A program made the position numbers and the translations under genes. From assembly GCF_002161085.1 (NCBI RefSeq), contig NZ_NFLU01000008.1, positions 62,001 to 126,000 of the forward strand: a stretch of DNA of 64,000 bases, given 5' to 3'. This DNA is from Flavonifractor sp. An112. Lineage in GTDB: Bacteria > Bacillota > Clostridia > Oscillospirales > Oscillospiraceae. Numbering within the stretch: position 1 is the first letter of the stretch; every line of letters starts with the position of its first letter. Of the stretch, positions 43,954 to 51,517 are shown one piece after another. A model generated the notes under the pieces. That model was not told the DNA's origin. It ran no database searches and saw only the letters and a program-made list of their open reading frames with translations.

Positions 43954-43985
43954 GCGGAAAAATCGGGGCGATGCGCGCTCCATCA

Positions 43986-44013
43986 AAAATGGCCGCCAAA
44001 TGGCGGCCATTTT
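43986..44013 (-). terminator. Terminator after the SPOCS/LysM gene
   Basis: AAAATGGCCGCCA-AA-TGGCGGCCATTTT, a bidirectional hairpin just past the stop at 44020. Its core is identical to the empty site reconstructed for the NUDIX insertion near 9.9 kb. Confidence 0.9.
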
Positions 44014-44019
44014 CTCGGC

Positions 44020-45546
44020 TTATCGTTTTCTTGGGATGAGCAGCAGCTGTCCGTCGGGCAGCTCCTCCTCCTCCAGGGCATTGGCCTGCATCACGTCCCG
44101 GGCGGTGGTGCCGTAGGCCTTGGCGATGTCCCACAGCCGCTCTCCCCCGCTCACCATCCGCAGCACGATGGAGGGCTGACCGGCGTGGTCAATGGGGGCA
44201 TTCTCATCGAAAGACACGGCACTGACGGCGGCAGCCTTGCTGCCGGTGAGGGCCAGCCAGGCAAAGCGCACCGGGAACCGGACCTCCACGCCCCCGGAGG
44301 CGGGGGCCCCGTACACCGGAGCGGTGCAGGCGCACCGACAGGAGCACCGTGCCCCCTCGGGCAGGTCCACCGGGCAGGATACGGGGATGATGCGGGTGAC
44401 AGCCGCCGTCTCCCCCGACTCGGTGCGGCAGAGCAGATGTACATTGGCCTGAACGGTGAGGGATACCCGCTCCCCCTCCCGGTTTTGGGTCACGTCTCCC
44501 ATGGTCACATAGGCGTCCAGCACGTCCTGGGGCGCCACGCCGGTTTCCAGCAGCTCCCGGACGGCCACCTCCCGCTCTCCCCGGTCGGCCACCCGGCTCA
44601 GGTCCATGGTGCGGATCTCGTTGTCCAGCTGATAGAGGGTAGAGTACACGTCGGTAAGCAGGGTGAGGCTCCGCTCCTCCCGGATCACCGCCTGGGCCAG
44701 CAGGCCCATGGTTACACTGATGGTGCGGCCGTCCCCGTCGTCCAGCTCACAGCTCAGATCAGTGAGGATCAGGCCCACCTGACACATGGCCTCCTCCCCG
44801 GCGCCGCTCACCTCCATCAGCTGGGAGATGGGCAGCTCGAACTCCCCGGTGCTCAGCCCGCCGTCGGCACAGCGGTAGAGCACCTGGAGCCGGGCGGAGC
44901 CCTTGAAAATCAGCTTGCTGCCGATGACTTTGGCCTCCCCGCACTCCAGGGACACCCGCCACTTCAGCAGGGCCTCCGCCTCCGGGCGGCTGCCCGCCAG
45001 GGTAAGCTCGTCGCTGAATGGGAAGGGTTTTTCCTGTACACACACTGTCACACAGGTGTCACAGCTCTGACTGAGCTGCTCCACCCCCGCCTGCTCCGGG
45101 TCCAGCACCGAGGCGGGAGCCCAGTCGGCCACCGGTGCAAACACCTGTACGTCCACCACCAGGTCGGCCCGCACCAGCACCTTCCGGGGGTTGACCAGCC
45201 GGGCGTCCGCCCCCCGCAGCCGGGGCTGGGCCACCACCTTGCAGCCGGGGGTGATGTCGGGGGAATCGGCGGTGCAGGTGAAGGGCAGATCCACCTCCAG
45301 CCGCCGCAGACCCACCTCCCCGTCGGGCTGGCAGAGCAGCAGGGCGTGGATGGTGCCGGACAGCTCCACCCGGCCCTCCATGGCCTCCTTCCTATGGAGG
45401 CACACCACACCTTCGGTATCGCAGACCTCCAGCAGGTCCGGGCAGGCGTCGGGCACGATGCTCTCTACCGTCTCCTCCTGCGCCACGGCGGCGTCCAGCA
45501 CCCCGCGAAATCCGTCCAGCGCCGTCCGTTCCAGTTCCAGTTCCAT
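44020..45546 (-). CDS. SPOCS (DUF3794) and LysM domain protein, sporulation-associated
   Basis: A 508-residue protein. Most of it consists of SPOCS (DUF3794) repeats, seen as alternating VELSGTIHALLLCQPDGEVGLRRLEVDLPF-type and ADLVVDVQVFAP-type strands; the last 50 residues are a LysM domain (GERLWDIAKAYGTTARDVMQANAL). No signal peptide is present, as expected of spore coat or cortex-interface proteins made in the mother cell. Proteins of this layout in Clostridia are related to spore-coat assembly factors; the exact role is unknown. It lies 74 bases after spoVM on the same strand and is probably in the same transcript. A hairpin terminator ends it. Confidence 0.85.
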   Translation of the reverse strand: MELELERTALDGFRGVLDAAVAQEETVESIVPDACPDLLEVCDTEGVVCLHRKEAMEGRVELSGTIHALLLCQPDGEVGLRRLEVDLPFTCTADSPDITPGCKVVAQPRLRGADARLVNPRKVLVRADLVVDVQVFAPVADWAPASVLDPEQAGVEQLSQSCDTCVTVCVQEKPFPFSDELTLAGSRPEAEALLKWRVSLECGEAKVIGSKLIFKGSARLQVLYRCADGGLSTGEFELPISQLMEVSGAGEEAMCQVGLILTDLSCELDDGDGRTISVTMGLLAQAVIREERSLTLLTDVYSTLYQLDNEIRTMDLSRVADRGEREVAVRELLETGVAPQDVLDAYVTMGDVTQNREGERVSLTVQANVHLLCRTESGETAAVTRIIPVSCPVDLPEGARCSCRCACTAPVYGAPASGGVEVRFPVRFAWLALTGSKAAAVSAVSFDENAPIDHAGQPSIVLRMVSGGERLWDIAKAYGTTARDVMQANALEEEELPDGQLLLIPRKR

Positions 45547-45620
45547 AGCGTTCCACTCCTTGTACGGGCCATTGCCCAGACTGATTGCTGCTAGGGCAAT
45601 ATATGTACAAGGGGGTCCGG

Positions 45621-45722
45621 CTATGACCGGCTTTCCGGCGCCAGGTCGGATTTTTTGATGCCGAATACCAGCCTCAGCAGGCTGCTGAGGGCTTTGGGGG
45701 ACTTCACTACCACGATCTTCAT
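45621..45722 (-). CDS. spoVM: SpoVM, small amphipathic spore-coat anchor
   Basis: A 33-residue microprotein, MKIVVVKSPKALSSLLRLVFG followed by IKKSDLAPESRS. It aligns with Bacillus SpoVM (26 residues) at the N-terminal MK, Pro9 followed by Lys, and the amphipathic Leu/Arg helix with Arg17. SpoVM lies flat on the curved forespore membrane and anchors SpoIVA. The tail is seven residues longer than in Bacillus. AGGGAGG lies eight bases before the ATG. Gene order supports it: spoVM also lies next to thiN in Bacillus, after the prkC-rsgA block. The SPOCS/LysM gene follows. Confidence 0.88.
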   Translation of the reverse strand: MKIVVVKSPKALSSLLRLVFGIKKSDLAPESRS

Positions 45723-45725
45723 ACC

Positions 45726-45890
45726 TTATGCCTCCCTGTCAAGCCAATATCGTTTGAGCCAGCCAAAGCCCCGGCGGCCCATCCAGGCCCCGGCCACAAA
45801 GACCGCCAGAGTGCCCGGACGAAACAGCAGCACCGCGCCCGCGCCGCACAGCGCCGCCGCGGCAAGGGCCTTCTTGCCCTCCAACGTCAA
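45726..45890 (-). CDS. Possible 54-residue membrane microprotein upstream of spoVM
   Basis: A short frame starting at a TTG eight bases after GGGAGG. It encodes MTLEGKKALAAAALCGAGAV, one or two hydrophobic segments (LLFRPGTLAVFVAGAWMG) and a basic end RRGFGWLKRYWLDREA. The spoVM ribosome binding site overlaps its last codons, so the two would be translationally linked. Support is limited to the start signal, the frame and the position. I do not recognise a family. Confidence 0.5.
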   Translation of the reverse strand: MTLEGKKALAAAALCGAGAVLLFRPGTLAVFVAGAWMGRRGFGWLKRYWLDREA

Positions 45891-45976
45891 AACAGCCGCC
45901 TCCCTTCACTGGTTCTGTCCCAGTATACGCGCAGGAAGGCGGTTGTGTTCATGCCTCAAAGGCGGACGATAAAACA

Positions 45977-45998
45977 GGGGGCGGCTTTTGCCGCCCCC
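45977..45998 (-). terminator. Terminator after thiN
   Basis: GGGGGCGGC-TTTT-GCCGCCCCC, followed on the minus strand by TGTTTTATC. It ends the long operon, so the downstream spoVM unit probably has its own promoter between 45890 and 45975. Confidence 0.85.
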
Positions 45999-46014
45999 TT
46001 CGGGTCCTCTTGTG

Positions 46015-46662
46015 TTATTCCCGCTGGCTGCGGATCACCAGCACTGCCCCCTCCTCCACAGAGATCTCCATCACCGGCCCGGAGGGCTCATTGCTGACGG
46101 TCAGGGTGTCCCCACGGGTGAGTTCCGCTCCTTCCAGAGGGTATTTGACGCCACACAAGGTAACACCCTTTACAGTCTTGTCCAGGGGGATGATGGACAG
46201 ATAGTGATAGTGGGGCGTATCTTCCAGCGTAAGGCCGCCGTTTTCCAGAAAACGCACCTCGTTGTCCCCGTCGGCCATGACGGCTTTGCCGCCCCGGCGG
46301 GCGATCCACTCCAGCAGCACCAGATTGGAGGCGGTGTGGTCCAGCCTGCCGCCGGTGCAGCCGCACAGCAGCAGCTCTTTGCACCCCTGTTCCAAGGCCC
46401 AGTGGGCCGCCGCCTGGAGGTCGGTAAAGTCCTTCTCCACCGGCAGGGTGGCATAGGGCACGTCCCCGGCGGGGCCGCCGCCGGAGTCCCAGTCCCCGAT
46501 GAGGTAGTCCGGTTTCAGCCCGGCGGCCAGAGCGGTTTGCAGCCCGCCGTCGGCGCAGATCACCGTCCAGTCCTTTCCCTCCAGATACGCCCCCAGAAAA
46601 GCCAGGTCGGCGCAGGGGGCTGCGCCGACGATGAGGGCCTGTTTGGTTATTTTCTCTGCCAT
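46015..46662 (-). CDS. thiN: Thiamine pyrophosphokinase
   Basis: A 215-residue cytosolic enzyme making thiamine diphosphate from thiamine and ATP. It has DGGLQTALAAGLKPDYLIGDWDS with the metal-binding Asp residues, EKDFTDLQAAAHWAL, GCTGGRLDHTASNL and a C-terminal thiamine-binding half. The start at 46662 lies 16 bases inside the end of rsgA and follows AAAGGAAG. In Bacillus rpe stands between rsgA and thiN; it is missing here. Confidence 0.93.
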   Translation of the reverse strand: MAEKITKQALIVGAAPCADLAFLGAYLEGKDWTVICADGGLQTALAAGLKPDYLIGDWDSGGGPAGDVPYATLPVEKDFTDLQAAAHWALEQGCKELLLCGCTGGRLDHTASNLVLLEWIARRGGKAVMADGDNEVRFLENGGLTLEDTPHYHYLSIIPLDKTVKGVTLCGVKYPLEGAELTRGDTLTVSNEPSGPVMEISVEEGAVLVIRSQRE

Positions 46663-47528
46663 TCCGGCACTTCCTTTGCCTGCTGGTACAGCCGCACATA
46701 GCTCTGGTGACGGCTGGCCGGGATCTCCCCCGCTTTTACCGCCGCAAGGACTGCACAGCCTTTTTCCTTTACATGGGCGCAACCGGTAAACCGGCACTGG
46801 TCCAGATAGGGAGCGAACTCCCGGAAGGTGTATTGCAGCTCCTCCGGCCGCCGCAGCTCCATCTCCTCGGTATCAAAGGAGGAGAAGCCGGGGGTGTCGG
46901 CCACGATGGCCCCGCTGTCCAGCCGGAACAACTCCACATGGCGGGTGGTGTGGCGGCCACGGCCCAGCTTGTCGGACACCTCGCCCACCCGAATATGGAA
47001 GTCGGGCTGGAGGGCGTTGAGAATGGAGGACTTGCCTACACCGGAATTGCCTGTAAAGGCAGATACCTTTCCAACAATGGCAGCGGCCAGCTGATCAATG
47101 CCCTCCCCCGTCTGGGCGCTCACCCGCAGGGTAGTGAAGCCCGCCCTGGTATAGGTGTCGTACAGGCTGTCCGCCCCGTCCAGATCGCACTTGTTGAGGA
47201 CGATGATGCTCTCGCAGTCCCGCCCCTCGGCGATGGACACCACCCGGTCGATCAGAAAGGGATCGGTGACCGGGATGGCCCCGGAGGCCACCACCACCAG
47301 CTGGTCAATATTCGCCACTGCCGGGCGCTGGAACTCATTTTTCCGGGGCAGAATGGCGTCCAGGATGCCGCTCTCCCCCTCCAGGGGAGTGAACTCCACC
47401 CGGTCCCCCACCAGGGGGCTCACCTTCTGGTGGCGGAATTTGCCGCGACCCCGGCAGGCGGTGAGCCTGCCGGAGCCGTCGTCCACATAGTAGAAGCCGC
47501 TGAGGGCTTTTAAAATGATCCCTTCCAT
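46647..47528 (-). CDS. rsgA: Ribosome small subunit-dependent GTPase
   Basis: A 293-residue circularly permuted GTPase that checks maturation of the 30S subunit. Order: OB fold, G4 NKCD (VLNKCDL), G1 GNSGVGKSSILNAL, G3 DTPGFSSFD, and the C-terminal zinc knuckle with Cys and His ligands (LDQCRFTGCAHVKEKGCAV). Length is standard. It starts one base after the prkC stop and overlaps thiN. Confidence 0.96.
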   Translation of the reverse strand: MEGIILKALSGFYYVDDGSGRLTACRGRGKFRHQKVSPLVGDRVEFTPLEGESGILDAILPRKNEFQRPAVANIDQLVVVASGAIPVTDPFLIDRVVSIAEGRDCESIIVLNKCDLDGADSLYDTYTRAGFTTLRVSAQTGEGIDQLAAAIVGKVSAFTGNSGVGKSSILNALQPDFHIRVGEVSDKLGRGRHTTRHVELFRLDSGAIVADTPGFSSFDTEEMELRRPEELQYTFREFAPYLDQCRFTGCAHVKEKGCAVLAAVKAGEIPASRHQSYVRLYQQAKEVPEWQRK

Positions 47529-47529
47529 A

Positions 47530-49653
47530 TCAGCCGAAGTCTTTGGGCTCGCTCAGGCTGAGCTGGCCGTCGAAGTAGACGCCGACGGTCTGGGTGCCGC
47601 TGCCCTTCAGGGGCACCGTCACCAGCTGCTGAACCGTATCCAGGGTCTTGCGGTACTGCTCCTGTCCGTCCACCGTGATCACCACCTCCACGCTGTCCCG
47701 ATCCCGGGGCAGATTGACGGTGTAGGAGATGGTTTTCAGCTGGCTGCTGGGGGACTCGGTGGGCTGGTCGGTGGGCGGAGTGGACTCATTGGGATCGGTG
47801 CTGGGCTGGGTGGTGGGTTCGCCGGCGGAGGGGTCGGAACCCTTGCTCACCCGCAGGCGGATGGTCTGGCCCTTCTCCACCTCGGTGTTGGGATCGATGC
47901 TCTGCCAGCACACATGGCCGGCTTCCACCGAGTCGTCGTACACCTCTTCCACAGAGACCGTCAGGCCCAGCTTGTCGGCGGCATCCCGGGCTTCCTGCTC
48001 CGTCATGGTCACAAAGTTGATGACGGTGGCCGTTTCCTCGTCCGGGCCGGTGCTCACCACCAGGGTCACCTTATCCACGCCCTCCAGGCTGGCGTCGGCC
48101 TTGGGATCGGTGGAGATGACGTAATCCTTGGTCACGTCCTCGCTGGCCTCCTCCTGGATCACCAGGTTGCCCTTCTCCTCGCTGTAGCCCAGGGCGTTAA
48201 GCTCGCTGATGGCGATCCGCTTGTCCCGGTCCACCAGGTTGGGCATGACGCCCTCCTCCAGCTCGTCGGAGTCGCTGCCATTACTCAGATCCACGGTGAT
48301 GGTTGCGCCCGCCTGGGCGTTACGGCCGCTCTCCGGGTCCTGAGATACGATTTGACCGGCAGGCAGACTGCTGTCCACCGTATTGCCGACCACGATATGG
48401 AAGCCAGCCTCCACCACGTCGGAGTGCTGCTCGGCCTCCTCCACGGTCATGCCAATGAGCTTGGGCACATTATACTGAGTGGAACTGCCGCCGCCCAGGC
48501 CATTGAAGAAGGAGAACCACAGGAACACACCCATGCCCACCAGGAACAGAGCCACCGCACCGATGGCCAGGAAGATGGGCAGACGGCTGTTGGCACCCCG
48601 GACCTCCTCATAGTCATCCTCGTACCGCTTATTTTTGGTACGGCTGCGGGGGTCCTCCTCCCGCCGGGGACCTCTGGACCGGGTCCAGGTATCCTCCTCA
48701 TAGCGGTCGGCGTGGGCGGGCTGGGTCCGCACATTGCTGGGGGTATTGGCCCCCAGCACCTGGGTAGGCTCATCCCCTTCGGTGACCAGCAGATCCGCCG
48801 GGGTATAGTCAAAGTTGATGGAGGGATTCTTGCGGAACTCCTCCAGGTCGGCCAGCATGGCGTCGGCGGAGATATACCGCTGGTTCACGTCGGAGGCCAT
48901 GGCCTTCATGGTGATGGCTTCCAGAGCCTCGGGGATCTCCGGATCGATCTCTCTGGGAGACAGGGGGATGGAATTGATGTGCTGAATGGCCACTGCCACA
49001 GGGGAATCTCCCTCATAGGGCAGGCGGCCGGTGATCATCTCATAGAGCACCACGCCGGCGGAGTAGATGTCGCTGCGGGCGTCGATGTGGCTGCCCCGGG
49101 CCTGCTCGGGGGAGATATAGTGGACCGAGCCCAGGGCCTCCTGGGTCAGGGTAGCCTGTGCCGAGGAGGTGAGCCGGGCGATGCCGAAGTCGGCCACCTT
49201 CAGGGATCCGTCCCGCAGCACCATCACATTGTGGGGCTTGATGTCCCGGTGGATAATGCCCCGGCTGTGGGCGTGGGACAGGGCCTTCATGATCTGGGTG
49301 ATGAAGTGAAGGGCCTCCCGCCAGGCCAGCTTGCCACCCTTCTTCTGCATATACTGCTTGAGGGTGATGCCGTCCAGCAGTTCCATGACGATATAGTCCA
49401 GTTCGGGCGTGTGGGACACGTCGTACACCGCCATGATATTGGGATGGGACAGCATGGCGACGGCCTGAGACTCATCGTGGAAGCGGCGGCGGAACTCGGC
49501 GTCGGAGGCCAGCTCCTCCTTCAGGATCTTGATGGCCACCAGCCGGTTGAGCCGGTGATCCCGGCCCTTGTACACCACGGCCATGCCGCCGATGCCGATG
49601 CGCTCCAGAATTTCATATCGGTTGTCGAGTAATTTCCCTATGTACTGATCCAT
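47530..49653 (-). CDS. prkC: Ser/Thr protein kinase with PASTA repeats
   Basis: A 707-residue membrane kinase. The cytoplasmic kinase domain (1-270) has GIGGMAVVYKG, VAIKILK, HRDIKPHNVM and DFGIARL. A charged juxtamembrane stretch is followed by one membrane segment near 350-375 (FLAIGAVALFLVGMGVFLWF). Outside are three PASTA repeats, which bind muropeptides, then a Thr/Pro/Ser-rich linker and a 75-residue beta-rich end domain (SYTVNLPRDRDSVEVVITVDG). PrkC responds to cell-wall fragments and controls growth and spore germination. Its phosphatase PrpC is encoded just upstream. Confidence 0.96.
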   Translation of the reverse strand: MDQYIGKLLDNRYEILERIGIGGMAVVYKGRDHRLNRLVAIKILKEELASDAEFRRRFHDESQAVAMLSHPNIMAVYDVSHTPELDYIVMELLDGITLKQYMQKKGGKLAWREALHFITQIMKALSHAHSRGIIHRDIKPHNVMVLRDGSLKVADFGIARLTSSAQATLTQEALGSVHYISPEQARGSHIDARSDIYSAGVVLYEMITGRLPYEGDSPVAVAIQHINSIPLSPREIDPEIPEALEAITMKAMASDVNQRYISADAMLADLEEFRKNPSINFDYTPADLLVTEGDEPTQVLGANTPSNVRTQPAHADRYEEDTWTRSRGPRREEDPRSRTKNKRYEDDYEEVRGANSRLPIFLAIGAVALFLVGMGVFLWFSFFNGLGGGSSTQYNVPKLIGMTVEEAEQHSDVVEAGFHIVVGNTVDSSLPAGQIVSQDPESGRNAQAGATITVDLSNGSDSDELEEGVMPNLVDRDKRIAISELNALGYSEEKGNLVIQEEASEDVTKDYVISTDPKADASLEGVDKVTLVVSTGPDEETATVINFVTMTEQEARDAADKLGLTVSVEEVYDDSVEAGHVCWQSIDPNTEVEKGQTIRLRVSKGSDPSAGEPTTQPSTDPNESTPPTDQPTESPSSQLKTISYTVNLPRDRDSVEVVITVDGQEQYRKTLDTVQQLVTVPLKGSGTQTVGVYFDGQLSLSEPKDFG

Positions 49654-49670
49654 AGTTCATTACCCCCTTT

Positions 49671-50402
49671 TCAAAGGATCTGGAAGAGGACCGCCGTCAC
49701 GTTGTCCGGCGCACCTCTTGAGATGGTGATGTCCAGCAGCCGCTGGCAGCAGCCGGCGGGATCTCCCCCGTGGATGACTTCATAGAGCAGCTCCTGGTCG
49801 GAGAGAATGTTGCTCAGCCCGTCGGAGCACAGCAGCAGGTAGTCTCCGCTGACCAGCTCCCGCTCATACAGGTCGGCCCGGATGCGCTCCTCCGCGCCCA
49901 GCGCCCGGGTGATCAGGTTCTTTCGGGGATGGGTGCGGGCCTGTTCCGGGGTGATGTCTCCCCGGGCCACCATGTCCTCCACCACCGAGTGGTCTCGGGT
50001 GAGCCGGGTGATCCCCTCTTCGTTGATGTGGTAGGCCCGGCTGTCTCCGATGTTCAGCAGGTAGGCGGTGTTCTCCACCACCATCACCGCCACCATGGTG
50101 GTGCCCATACCGAAGCAGTCGGGATCGGAACTGGCCCGGCGGTATACCGCGCCGTTGGCCTCCTCCGCCGCACGGGCCAGCACCGCCGGCGGCGGGGTAT
50201 CCGGCTCGCCCTGGGCGTGCTGGAGGGTATCCACGAAGGTCTCCACGGCAATGAGGCTGGCGATGTTGCCCGCCTTGGCGCCGCCCATACCGTCGCACAC
50301 CACGCCTACGGCCAGGTGTTCCGACGGCACGTCTAAGTAATACCCGTCCTGATTCTGGGTACGCACCACGCCTTTATCGGTGATGCCCCACGCTTTGATC
50401 AT
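49671..50402 (-). CDS. prpC: PP2C-type protein phosphatase
   Basis: A 243-residue manganese-dependent phosphatase that reverses PrkC phosphorylation. The metal sites are in VRTQNQDGYYL, GVVCDGMGGAKAGNIAS, LLLCSDGLSNIL and GAPDNVTAVL. It precedes prkC by 17 bases, the usual pairing. Confidence 0.96.
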   Translation of the reverse strand: MIKAWGITDKGVVRTQNQDGYYLDVPSEHLAVGVVCDGMGGAKAGNIASLIAVETFVDTLQHAQGEPDTPPPAVLARAAEEANGAVYRRASSDPDCFGMGTTMVAVMVVENTAYLLNIGDSRAYHINEEGITRLTRDHSVVEDMVARGDITPEQARTHPRKNLITRALGAEERIRADLYERELVSGDYLLLCSDGLSNILSDQELLYEVIHGGDPAGCCQRLLDITISRGAPDNVTAVLFQIL

Positions 50403-50487
50403 AGTGAATCAGCCTCTTTTCCAGCCGGTCGGCCCTGCTGCCCGGGCCTGCGGCAAAACAATGGAACTGGCGTTTAGCCAGTGCAGC

Positions 50488-51516
50488 TTAATCATCGGTA
50501 TGCAGCATGGCCTTCCTGCGGAGCTGACCACAGGAGGCGTCGATGTCCCCGCCCAGCTTGCGCCGCACCGTGGCAGTAATGCCGTGGGACTCCAGGCGCT
50601 TCTGGAACTGGGCCACCCGGCGGCTGGGCTTGAGAGGGCTCTCCGCCACATGGTTCAGGGGGATCAGGTTCACATGGCCCGGGGTGCCCTTCAGGTGACT
50701 GGCCAGCAGGTCAGCCTGCCAGTCGGAATCGTTCACCCCGTCCACCATGGCGTACTCATAGGAGATCCGCCGCCCGGTCTTTTCAAAATACCGGCGGCAG
50801 GTGTCAAAGAGCTTCTCCACGCCCACGCTTCTGTTCACCGGCATGAGCTTGCTGCGGGTCTCATCGTCGGGAGCATGGAGAGATACCGATAGGGTTAATT
50901 GTAACTGATGCTCGGCCAGTTTGTCAATTTTTTCGACCAGACCGCAGGTGGACAGAGAGATGTGGCGCATCCCGATGTTGAGTCCGTCGGGGCTGTTGAC
51001 CAGGGATAGGAACCGCAGCACCGTGTCAAAGTTGTCCAGGGGTTCGCCGATGCCCATGAGCACAATATTGCTGATGGTGTGGCCGGAATCGATCTGCGTA
51101 AAGAGCACCTGGTCCAGCATCTCAGCAGGTGTCAAGTCTCTTACCTTGCCACCAAGAGTGGAGGCACAGAAGGCGCACCCCATGCGGCAGCCCACCTGAG
51201 AGGAGATACACACAGTATTCCCATGATGGTAGCGCATCAAAACGGTTTCAATGCAGTTTCCGTCGGATAAGCGCCATAAATATTTGATGGTGCCATCCAG
51301 AGCGGACACCTGCTTGCGCTCCACCTCCGGCGGACACAGGAGGCAGTCGGCCTTCAGCTTCTCCCGCAGGGCCTTGGACAGGTTGGTCATCTCATCGAAG
51401 GAGCGTACCCCCCGGTGGAGCCACTGAAAGACCTGCTTGGCCCGGAAGGCGGGCTCCCCCAGCTCTTTGAAATAGGCGGTCATCTCCGCCAGATCCATAG
51501 ATTTGATGTCAGTCAT
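50488..51516 (-). CDS. rlmN: Dual-specificity RNA methyltransferase RlmN
   Basis: A 342-residue radical SAM enzyme that methylates C2 of A2503 in 23S rRNA and A37 in some tRNAs. The cluster motif is CAFCAST (GCRMGCAFCASTLGG); SAM-binding GIGEPLDNFD and the methyl-carrying Cys region near the C terminus (HGITATVRRKLGGDIDASCGQLR) are intact. It lies one base after rsmB. An 85-base gap to prpC contains a small ACTGGC/GCCAGT hairpin only. Confidence 0.97.
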   Translation of the reverse strand: MTDIKSMDLAEMTAYFKELGEPAFRAKQVFQWLHRGVRSFDEMTNLSKALREKLKADCLLCPPEVERKQVSALDGTIKYLWRLSDGNCIETVLMRYHHGNTVCISSQVGCRMGCAFCASTLGGKVRDLTPAEMLDQVLFTQIDSGHTISNIVLMGIGEPLDNFDTVLRFLSLVNSPDGLNIGMRHISLSTCGLVEKIDKLAEHQLQLTLSVSLHAPDDETRSKLMPVNRSVGVEKLFDTCRRYFEKTGRRISYEYAMVDGVNDSDWQADLLASHLKGTPGHVNLIPLNHVAESPLKPSRRVAQFQKRLESHGITATVRRKLGGDIDASCGQLRRKAMLHTDD

Positions 51517-51517
51517 G

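Noticed and set aside
47515-49632. Open frame of 705 codons antisense to prkC
   Set aside because: It covers a clear kinase gene exactly, with no ribosome binding site and no recognisable protein features.
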